From: Enoplolaimus lenunculus
Lineage: Eukaryota > Nematoda > Enoplea > Enoplida > Thoracostomopsidae
NCBI GenBank assembly: GCA_030248215.1
Contig: JASANG010000880.1
Location: 17,816-81,815 of the forward strand
Length of the DNA: 64,000 nucleotides
Direction: 5' to 3'
A program made the position numbers and the translations under genes. This document shows, piece by piece, positions 23,990 to 33,700 of the stretch. Every line of letters begins with the position of its first letter. Position 1 is the stretch's first letter. The notes under the pieces are model-generated. The model was not told the origin of the DNA. It did no database searches and saw only the letters and a list, made by a program, of their open reading frames with translations.

Positions 23990-24232
23990 TACTGAAATTT
24001 TGAAAGTACATTCCTAAGTATAACCTTGTATTATCGCTCAAGCTATTGACACAAGACAAATAAACGTTTGATTTAACGGATAATTGCAGTACCGGATATA
24101 TCAGTAACGAAGGGCGGCGGAGCGTGGATTAAAAATAAATAACAGTCCGTAACCGAATAACAAGGGGGTTACCCTCTGGAGAGGCCAAATAAATATCAGC
24201 CCCTCCCTCTTATTCGGGTCACTACCGTAGTG
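23990..24232 (-). mobile_element. family E element, truncated
   Basis: ttttgaaagtacattcctaa to tattcgggtcactaccgta. Confidence 0.75.
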
Positions 24233-24400
24233 TACGAATGTCCCTTAACCTAAGCATAAGTGTAAGCGTAATTATGAGCCTATACCCAAGCCTAAGCCTA
24301 AACCTACGCCTAAGCGTAAATATAAGCCTACGTCCAAGCCAAAGCCGTTACAAAAAATTAGGCGAAAGCTTAAGGCTATTTTCAGAACGTCCAGTGTATC
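24233..24400 (+). mobile_element. family A core fragment
   Basis: aacctaagcataagtgtaag and further CCTAAG/CGTAAG units with gaaagcttaaggctatttt. Confidence 0.6.
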
Positions 24401-24487
24401 ATACTTGCGTTGCTAAGTACTTAAGATGCCGCATAACGCAACTATAATAATTGCAGTCTTAACATAAATCAGCGCACTCTGTGTCAT

Positions 24488-24635
24488 TCCCGTAGCCAGC
24501 TTTTCCGCAGGGGCTTACAAGGGTTTTCGATGACTTACCAGCAAAATTAAAAATTATCTCCGGGGAGGGGGGTGTAAAATTTATTAGGGTGGGCTGACTC
24601 GCCTGTGGCTCCATTCTGGCTACGACCCTATCTAT
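24488..24635 (-). repeat. family G repeat
   Basis: ccgtagccagcttttccgca, ttacaagggttttcgatgac, ctggctacgaccc. Confidence 0.75.
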
Positions 24636-25622
24636 GACACATATCAACTCGTTCTGAGTACTTCAAAATGACCCGGTTTCAAGGCTAAAATTACTATGTC
24701 CGGTACTTCTCAGCGCTGCGTCGCTTGCTTCAAAAGGTAAACCAGCCCGCATTTCATATATACCCATGACTTTCAGGTTTTACGGCTTCTATAACACCGG
24801 TTCTTTTACCATCACCCCTGCTTAGACGTGTACACTTTAGACCCGACGGTAACTATAGAGAGAGGAGATAAACGCAAAGGTTACACGTTCGCTAGCAACC
24901 TGTAACCTGTGTAAATTAAAGCACTACAACTTGCATCTCTTGTGTCAAGGAATTATCAATCGAGTAGACTGAACATTTCTCAACAAGAGGGGGAGGGAGC
25001 GAGGAAAATTTGAAGACACCCCTTTCAAGTGAAAATTTTCAAGCCAAAAGTGTTAGCTAAAAATTTTCGTAAAACGGGCAGCGTCCGGTTTACCACTCGT
25101 TGTCCCATCAGTTGCAGCCATGATAACTTGTAGCTTACGAACACAATATTGATGTGGTAATTGTTTTTAACGTCGACAACCTGACATAAAAGTATTCGCT
25201 TCGTCTTTCTGTCTCTCTCTCTCGTGAGATACGGAAAATATTTTTATTCTTCGCTTGATCTTGTGTTTTAATACCGTGACTCAAAATTAATCTTAATACG
25301 CGACATAGAAACACAAAAAAATATGCAAAAGGAATACCGAGTGAGAGGCAACAACAAGACTTGTGCGAGTACGAAATATAATAAGACATATTATAATAAC
25401 AGGTGCAAAGACCCCCGATCACACTGTTGTAAGAGTCGCTTTTAGTCGGTTCTCAGCTATAACCGCCGCTACTTAACCTAAAGTGCGTGTGTGCCACTGT
25501 GACTTGTGTGCGTGCCTTCAAGCCGTATTTGAGTCTAAACGCAAAACTAAAGACGGTAATTTTATCTTAATAATAATTTTCTAACTGCTAATGTTAATAT
25601 CATCGACTTTCTTTGCTAAAAC
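24636..25622. other. unassigned sequence
   Basis: No gene called. A CTCTCTCTCTCGTGAGA stretch lies near 25210. Confidence 0.4.
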
Positions 25623-25725
25623 AATTTATATATATATATAAATATATAAATATATATAAATATATATATTTATATATTTATATATATAAATATATATATA
25701 ATATATATACATATATATAATTAGT
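25623..25725. repeat. (TATATAAA)n AT microsatellite
   Basis: About 100 bp of A/T only, palindromic in places. Confidence 0.95.
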
Positions 25726-27371
25726 ACAGATATGAATATTATGCTTTAATAGTTAAACTTCGATTGCAAAATATTGATTCTAACGTACATTACACGTTGT
25801 CAAGGGATTTCATGATATTACAGGTGAAATCGTGTGATACGAAAAAACGTTTACACGAGCATCTGTGATACAGACTCAATGAGAACGGCTGTGAATCGAC
25901 AAAACGGTTTGAGTTTTTCACGAGGTGCGTAAAACAACAATAAAAGCATATTTTTAAGTCTAAGCCTAAGCGAAAAATAGCCTAAACTTGCGTTGTGCAA
26001 TTACCACTTGTTCTACTGGCCGACGGCTAACGGGACGTTTGAATGGCTGGCTGGCCTGCCAATACAAATTTTAAAAATTATCAAGCATTTATATAATGGT
26101 ATAAATGGTTACGTTTAGAAGCGATTCCAATCGTTTTAGGCTCAGTAATTAAGCAGGAAACGGCCTTGTTGAAAAATATACGTTAACTAAGAACAAGATC
26201 GGTAGTATCCAGGTACAACTGGAAGTCTGCTTTCGACTCAGGCTCCTTTTAATTTTCTGAGTGCGTGGGGTACGGGAGCAGGAGCTGCCCATCCTGCTTA
26301 GGGTCTCTTGAAAAGAGCAGGGGTTTAGGGCGGGCGGTATCCTAGTAAATATATAACAAACAAAGGCGTAACCAGGGGGGTTCAGGTGTCAACTTGACCA
26401 GCTTGGGCTTAGAAATGTAGTTAAGTATACTGTGTCCGGGTTACCGACACCTAACTATTTTGCCTGCGACTCTATCTAAATTACACCAGTGTATTTCTGA
26501 CATTTTTCGGCAATGACTCCTTTTGACCCGTTCTGAAATCGGATACTGTAGTCGCAACTCGTAGCTATCATCAACAAACAAAACTTAAACACAAACTAAC
26601 GTAATTTAATGTTGAACCTAATTATAAAAAATTTTTACTTTTCAAAATCCTCATTGATCGGAGAGAAAGTCTGAGAGATGATTTAAACCGATTACATTAT
26701 TATTCCCTTTATGATCGTCAAAAATATTTATATACTCCAGAGAAAGATTTCACGATATTTTTCTAAAAGGTAATGAAACCAGATCATCTGAAGCGCTTTA
26801 TCTCACCATAGAAGCTGTCTACAATACAACTGCAACCAAAGTAGATTCAACTAGTGCTTCAATCTAAATATTGACCATAATGATAACAACAGGCAACATT
26901 TTGGCTCAAGTGACAGAATCGAAATCTAAATATGATTAAAATATTAAATTGATGATGTCACAACGTTTTTAGCGTTTTGCGTAATAAGCAATTACTGATC
27001 GGCCGGCCATTACCTTGGGCAGACAGGTCGGTTTCTATCCGGTGCACAACACTTGTCCAAACCTTAAGCTTGGTAAGTCCTCAAAGCAAACGTGGATTTA
27101 AATTTTTTGAGGCGAGCAACAGCAGTAAGAGCATATATTACCAGCCAGAATCCTACGCAAAAAATAGTCTAAAGCTTATACTTTGATTGCCCTCAAAGTA
27201 ATGTGGATCGAAACTGTTATAGTATTTCAGGTGCGTAACAGCTGTAAAAACATATTCTTGAGCCTAAATCTAAGCAAAAAAATAGTGTACAGCTCAAGAT
27301 TAGTCTGCCTTCAAAGTAAACATAGACCTAAGTTCCTACAGTAAAATGCGCAGCGTGCATCCGACAGTTAA
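25726..27371. other. mostly unassigned sequence
   Basis: Small TTAGGC/CCTAAG scraps of family A at 25940-25990, 27115-27180 and 27225-27300 (ttaagtctaagcctaagcga; gcgtaacagctgtaaaaaca). No gene seen. Confidence 0.4.
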
Positions 27372-27582
27372 TAGCTTGTGATGGAACTTGGAATAAATTT
27401 CCGTTTCGGGTTCCGGAAGACCCATAGTCTGCGGTTCCGGAATTCTTAATTTAATTTGACGCTTACTTATGTTGTTGTCCGTTGCTGTCTCAGATTAATT
27501 TAACTGTTTATTACCACAATTTGACTTTGGGATATCCGCGTCCGGTTCCGTAATTTTTCATTTCCGCTTGCATCCTGCTATA
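27372..27582. mobile_element. hAT-like CCGG MITE
   Basis: gatggaacttggaataaatt, tttcgggttccggaa at the left and ttccgcttgcatCCTG at the right. Confidence 0.55.
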
Positions 27583-27604
27583 GGATGTTGGTTTGGGTTA
27601 TTAC

Positions 27605-27910
27605 CTTCGCAAAAAAACGTGCAATTGACGGCTTAAGTTATGAACTGAGGCAATTTGTTGCTGAAAAAAAGCTATTTCTTTTGCATTACCGTAACCTATA
27701 AAACTAAACAATTTCTGCTTATTAACATTAATATTTACGTCATTTTTGGGACCAACTTGAAGGCCTTCTTCGTCAAAAGTAGACAATTCTATGCTGCAAC
27801 TATCGAGATGGTTGCCACCAACCACTGCAAAATTGTTTTTAACAATTTCATTGCAAAAATTGCAATTCATCTTGATGATTTCTGTTTCATGGTCGCAGAT
27901 CCAATCCGGA
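27605..27910 (-). CDS. candidate internal exon with C2HC-type motif
   Basis: Minus-strand frame open for 102 codons between an acceptor-like attaacaag and a donor GCGAAG|gtaata, phase 2 on both sides. It contains CNFCNEIVKNNFAVVGGNHL followed by DSC, a C-x2-C-x16-H-x3-C spacing like a small zinc-binding module. After it comes a mixed, non-repetitive sequence (STFDEEGLQVGPKNDV). No neighbouring exon of the same gene was found. The family is not recognised. Confidence 0.35.
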
Positions 27911-27971
27911 CTTGTTAATCCTATTTCTATCTTATCTGTGCGGTTGATTTGGCTTAACTGATTTGCACGCG

Positions 27972-28437
27972 GGCCAATGTACACAACAAGGCCGTAACAG
28001 TATTATATAAGCATATTCCTGAGCTTAAGTTAAAGCATGGGCGTAAGAATGAGTATATATACCTCAGCCAAAACCTAAGCCTAAGCCTAAGCGAAACATA
28101 GCCTAAAGCTTAACCCCTTCTCACATTGAGTTGCCTGTAGGCAACTCAGCGCATTGCATATATGTTAAATAGTATATATCGCACCGTGTTTAACAATGGC
28201 AACACGTATACATAGTACTAAATCACCAGAAGACGTGAGATCCCCCTCGGGCTCGAGCGTCAAGCTCCTATAGATGAGTGGTGATGGTATTCGCCTCCCA
28301 CTCCAGTCACTGGAGTTCGAATCCTAGCATAAAAGTAGGTCTCACGAGAAATAGAAAATATTCATGTGAGAAATGGTTAAGCTTACTTTATTGGGGACCT
28401 GCAGCAAAACGTTCCGCCCCTGACATTTACATAGGCC
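27972..28437 (+). mobile_element. family A MITE interrupted by family B
   Basis: GGCCAATGTACACAACAAGG ... gacatttacataGGCC. The usual aaagcttaagcttactctatt segment is split exactly at its TTAA. Confidence 0.92.
28114..28376 (+). mobile_element. family B piggyBac-like MITE, 263 bp, TTAA duplication
   Basis: CCCCTTCTCACATT ... atattcatGTGAGAAATGG, flanked by TTAA at 28110-28113 and 28377-28380. Inside is a tRNA-like stretch: gctcctatagatgagtggtg (box A-like) and ggagttcgaatcctagc (box B). No transposase. Terminal CCC plus TTAA is the piggyBac pattern. Confidence 0.95.
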
Positions 28438-28659
28438 CTAGTATGAAAAGCAATATCGCAGAGTGTCCATCTACAAATGATGTGGACGCACGCATAAACA
28501 ACAGTACAAGCACAAGCCCTTGCGTGACGCAAGCAATGTTTGGTAAATCTGGCTTACACTGACAATATTAGGTTGAGTATTTTGCTCTGGCTCGAGGCTT
28601 TTGATTTTTCAAAATCAAATTTAGGCTCAAAAATTATACAGGTAAACACAGGAAAGTTC

Positions 28660-29115
28660 AAAACTGTATATTTCAGTGAGTTAATTAATCAACTCAGACG
28701 GAAAGTTAGTTATTTCTGAATTAATTACAGTAAACTTTAACTCACTCTGAGCTGAGTTGATTCTCACGACCAATGTTACTTTTAGGGTCGAAACAGTAAA
28801 TCAAGCGTATTCATAAACCTGAGCCTTAGCCTAAGCGTTGCAAAAATGTGTTCCTAATCCTAAGTCTAAGCCCAAGACTAAGCAAAAATATGTAAGCAAT
28901 CTAAACCTACTTTTTACAGACCCTATAGAAACTTGGACGCCCCTAAAAGTAACATGGGCCTTTCTCACTATGAGTTGAGTAGATCCGGGTGAGTTGCTGA
29001 AACAAACTAGAATGAGTTGAATAAAGTCACAATTGTGAGTTCTGATAGTTTTAACTCAAACTGAGCGATTCTACTTATATTACTAATTAGAATCAACTCA
29101 CTGGAATTTACAGTG
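28660..29115. mobile_element. family D MITE interrupted by family A2
   Basis: ctgtatatttcagtgagtta at the left, actggaatttaCAGTG at the right. Confidence 0.85.
28768..28960 (+). mobile_element. family A2 MITE nested in family D
   Basis: gaccaatgttacttttaggg ... aagtaacatGGGCC, flanked by ATTCTCAC/TTTCTCAC (7 of 8). Confidence 0.88.
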
Positions 29116-29434
29116 CAGCGCTGTGACTATTGATCAAACAGGAACAAATAACTTTCACGTACGGTACAAAATTACATGACCATTTAAATATTTGAACTTA
29201 AAAAAGGGTTCCCCTGCCGTTTGTGTCTGTTTTGGTCCAAAATGAAGTCTGCCTCGGTCTCCAGCAAAAATGTGTGAACTCCGGCTCGTATTTGCCAGAG
29301 GTTCCGGCAATTTCGGTAGTGCAACTTTGATGCGTACATTGGCCGTAATTAACAAATTAAACATTGTTTAAACTACCTAATTTCACGTCACCTTCAGCGT
29401 CAACTCCGACTTGGCCAAGTTTTGTGGATTTTCG

Positions 29435-29905
29435 GGTCCGGTGACGACGGTGGGGGTAATAAGATGAGAGGTTCCTAAAACCGTGCGGGTAATAAGATGA
29501 GGGGTTCCTATTTTGAGTCCCAATCAATAGGAGTCCGTATCCGTAACATCGCTAATTATAATGCATGTGACTCCAGGACCAAATAAAGTTGAGTTCGAAA
29601 CACTACAGCGTATTTACGTTTTGAAAGTACATTCCCAAGTATAATCTTTCATTTAATCGCTCAAGCTTTTGATACAAGACAAATAAATATTTAATTTAAC
29701 AGATAGTTGCAATACCGGATATGTATCAGTTTTGAAAGTACATTCCTAAGTATAATGTTTCATTTAATCGCTCAAGCTTTTGATACAAGACAAATAAATA
29801 TTTAATTTAACAGATAGTTGCAATACCGGATATGTATCAGTAACGAAGGGCAGCAGAGGGCGAGTAAAAATAAATAACAGTCAGTAACGAATAACAGTAT
29901 ATTTA
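29435..29905 (-). mobile_element. family E element with internal ~115-bp tandem duplication
   Basis: A block beginning ttttgaaagtacattc occurs at about 29615 and again at about 29731, identical over most of ~110 bp. Confidence 0.85.
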
Positions 29906-30002
29906 AAGCTAAAATAGCTTTAAACAATCGCTGAAGTATATATTTTATTGTACCAAGATTTCCCATATTCAAAGCCTTTTTTTAGATGTCGAAGATAGAA
30001 TT

Positions 30003-30198
30003 AGGGTGGCACTATACTTGCCGTGCGGCGTCATCCAGGCGTCATCCGGTGCCGTACTTCGCCGCCCGTCACCGGTCGTCACCATACGGTCTCGTACGTG
30101 AGTAATTCATGTACGATACCGCACGGTGACGTGCAGAGACGAACAGTGCCGGACGGTGACTGACGGCGCCGAACGTCATCAAATTATAGCACCACCCT
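30003..30198. mobile_element. family F GC-rich foldback
   Basis: AGGGTGGCACTATACTTG / caaattaTAGCACCACCCT ends; the inner arms are gtgcggcg- and gtgac-rich, and fold on cgtacgtgagtaattcatgtacg. Confidence 0.9.
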
Positions 30199-30234
30199 TG
30201 TAAGTAAACTTACAATAAACCTTTGGCCCATGTA

Positions 30235-30422
30235 TAGCACAGGGCCAGACCGTTTTCCGGCGAGGCTGCAATAGAGTCACTTTAAGCTGTTGTCTTAATT
30301 TTTTGCTAAGGCTTAGGCTTATGCTTAGGCTTAGGAATATGCTCATCCTCTATGCTTAGGCTTAGGTTTAGGCTTAGGAATATGCTTATACTACTGTTGC
30401 GGCCCTGTTCTATACATGGGCC
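30235..30422 (-). mobile_element. family A MITE with perfect 8-bp duplication
   Basis: GGCCCATGTATAGCACAGGG ... tctatacatGGGCC, flanked by AAACCTTT (30227-30234 and 30423-30430). Ends about 255 bp before the transporter start codon. Confidence 0.96.
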
Positions 30423-30677
30423 AAACCTTTCATCAAATCCACCTTAAAGTTTTACTGAAAACCAATCACAAGACAAATCCCTTGTTACTTAAAAAATAAT
30501 AATTGTCAAAAGTTCGAAACGATTTTGAATAAAAGTATTTTTTGAAAATTTTTTCAGTTGTTGTCTATTAGTAGTTTTAAATTTTAATTACATTTAATCT
30601 TCGTTGAACTCAACTCTCGTCAAGCGACATCTCTACGTTGAACCTTGTTTATCATCCGGTTTCTAACTGAACAAACC

Positions 30678-30754
30678 ATGAAGTCAGGCGCTAAAGTTAT
30701 ATCGTTCGCTCAAAACAAACTTGTGGATCCGGCACGGGATGCGTGGGACCGCGG
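30678..30754 (+). CDS. eat-4/VGLUT-like: transporter exon 1 (start codon exon)
   Basis: ATG opens a 25-codon stretch beginning [20 protein letters not shown] and ending with AWDRG, then a strong donor (GG|gtaagtgg). It ends two bases into a codon, and exon 2 begins with exactly one base (A) before its frame, giving Gly at the junction. As I recall it, C. elegans EAT-4 also has an AWDRG motif near its N-terminus. It lies 6.2 kb upstream of exon 2. No clear TATA box or trans-splice acceptor was identified upstream. Confidence 0.75.
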
Positions 30755-33700
30755 GTAAGTGGAGTATTTGTTTTGTGTGAGTTTCGGTTACAGGCGTCGC
30801 GACTTTGAGGGCCGTGCAGATTTTTTCTGCGGCACTTAAATAGAGTATGCTAAAGCTTTAAACTATTTTTTATTTAGGTTATGGTAGGCTTAATCTTACA
30901 ATTAAGCTCAGGTTTTAACTTAGGTTTAGGTGTTCGAATATGCTTATAAGGTTCAGCATTTCGACTCAACGTAACATTGGCCGTTGCTACTTTGATTGAA
31001 ATCGTAATAATCTCAATTTAGCTGAGTCTCTATTGTATTCTTGTTCTCAGGTTGAGAAAAAATCTGCATTTTTTGTAGGACGAATCAGTAATTATTGATT
31101 TGGGCACCATATTCTCGGCCAATGTTACTCTTATGTTACTTTTATGGGCGTAACAGTAGATTGAGCGTAATCCTAAGCCTAAGCCTGACCGTTGCAAAAA
31201 TGTGTTCCCAAGCCTAAGCAAAAAATGTAATCCAGAATCTAAACCCATTCTTTTATAGATCCACCAGAAACCTGGACGCCCCTTAAAGTAACATGGGCCA
31301 TAAAACGGCTACAACAGCACCTATTACAAGTTAGCAATAAGGTTATAATAAATGAACTACTGCATTAAAATATTCAAATCTAAGCCGGTATTCTCAAATG
31401 TGTGCAGCACCTATCGCTTTTTTGCAATTTGAATTACGCTTTTTTGAACCTTCGTCGAAACAAACAAGCAAATCGGCATTGACCTGTTGATGCTTTCCTG
31501 TCGCTGTGCAGAATTTTTACACAGCAGTTAAGCTTACGTTGAATGGTATTTAATTTTCTTAACCAAATACAAAGCTGAGACAAACCAGTTTCGTCTGAGA
31601 CGAACCAGTTTCGTTTCAGACGAACCAGTTTCGTTTGAGACGAACCAGTTTCGTCTGAGACGAACCAGTTTCGTCTGAGACGAACTAGTTTCGTCTGAGA
31701 CGAACCAGTTTCGTCTGAGACGAACCAGTTTCGTCTGAGACGAACCAGTTTCGTCTGAGACGAACCAGTTTCGTCTGAGACGAACCAGTTTCGTCTGAGA
31801 CGAACCAGTTTCGTCTGAGACGAACCAGTTTCGTCTGAGACGAACCAGTTTCGTCTGAGACGAACCAGTTTCGTCTGAGACGAACCAGTTTTGTCTGAGA
31901 CGAACCAGTTTCGTCCAGTTTCGTCTGAGACGTGTTAACGATGCGATTTCCACCCACGAAGTGGGTTGAAAACGTGCTAACATCGCCCCCTGGACACAAG
32001 CTATTTATGTGATTGACAAAGCTGATTAACCATTACTATTTACGGTTATCTGATATCTATCTGCTTATATATTTTAATACATGCTTTTTACCGTTTTCTT
32101 TCATCAGTCCGAAAAGCGGTCCCAAAAGGCTTTACAGGAGCTGTACCCCCGTCCTTGGAAACGATTTAAGCAAAATGGAACCCAATGTCGAATATTGCAA
32201 CTAAAAAATGCGATAAAATGATGTTAATATCGTATTAACTGGACTATAATACAACCCCTCTGAACAAAATGCAAGCACTGTGACTTCAATGTTAAATGAA
32301 TATTTAATAGTTCGTATGTCTTGCCTTTTAGCAAACAAGCATACCGCGAGTTTCGCTCGTTTTACTGTTGCTTGTTTCATTTTTAGGCGCAGGAAAGCTG
32401 GAATGCGAGCAAACCAGCTTGACGCTTTAGTTTGACGCAATTTTTCTGATTAACTTCTAAACTAATTTTTGTGTTTATTTTGCGGGCCAATGTTACCTTA
32501 ACGGGTGTAACAGTAGATTAAGCGTATTCCTAAGCCTAAGCGTAAGCCTAAGCGTTGCAAAAATGTGTTGCTAAGCCTAAGCCTAAACCAAAGCAAAAAA
32601 CGTTATTTAGAATCTAAACCTACTCGTTTATAGACCCACCAGAAACCTGGACGCCCCTTAAAATAGCATGGACCACTTTGCGTGTACAGACAGCGTTTCA
32701 CGCTTGGCAAAGCTCAAGCTGTTGTCAGACCCGTAGCCAAGGAGAGTCCGGGGGCCGGTCGGCTCAGTTTCACCTGGAAAAATTTTGTCTCCCCTAGATA
32801 ATTTTCAACCGCGATTGTAAATCAACGAAAATCCTTGTATGCTAATCTTGAAAAATTTTCGCTCCTACTAGCAAGGTGAGCTGGCTACGGGTCTGGTTGT
32901 TAATTTGAGATTTCTCTCAACTGTGTTTGCCCCTTATAGATTACTTTAGGGGTGCTCATGCGATAGCGACCTACCTCTAAAGATTGGTAGTCGACCAAAA
33001 ACGCAACACTCGGTTGTACATTTTGTACCATGCGGGATCCCAAGACTTGCACACTGTTGTCACTTTATCGACCCCTTATAATACTTTCGTAGACCTAAAC
33101 CTAAACCGTATGTTAATTTTCCGGATCCGGGCAATTTTTGTGTTGGGAAATCAACGAATTCCAACAAACAAAATGATCTTGTACACGGTATTTACGTCTT
33201 AGGCTTAGGCTTAGCATTAGGCTTCGGACAAGGCGTATCTATGCCTTCACGTAAGCCTTCTATGCCTTTAATTCTGGGAGAAAGTGAATAAGCTTCAGCG
33301 TCTGGTTTACGTATTCAACGACATATACTGGACCAATTAAGCCTGGTTTAGGTGTTTCTTGTAAGATTCGTTGCTGCTTAAAAATTGTCCAATGATCAGT
33401 AAATTAAGGTGAAGAAGACAAATGCTGATACCTGATTGGTCGGAATCGAAGCTGTTGGTAGCCCCACCAGAGATAGGCACTTTTTGTCTGTGTCTCTTTA
33501 CGTAAAGATTTCGGCCAATGTATAGAAAAGCGCTGTAACAGTAGTATAACCATATTCCTAAGCCTAAACATAAGCCTAAGCAAAAAAATTATTTTAAAGT
33601 TTAAGCTCACTCTATTGTAATTTCACCGAAAAACGTGGCACCCCTGATCTTTACATGAGCCGAAATTTCGTACCTCAATTTACCCGTCGGATTCGTCCCG

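Noticed and set aside
28268-28330. Functional tRNA-Gly gene within the family B MITE
   Set aside because: Acceptor stem does not close and the same sequence is present in all B copies as part of the element.
31534-31999. Open frames of 149 and 104 codons over the 20-bp array
   Set aside because: Produced by the satellite; several frames open at once.
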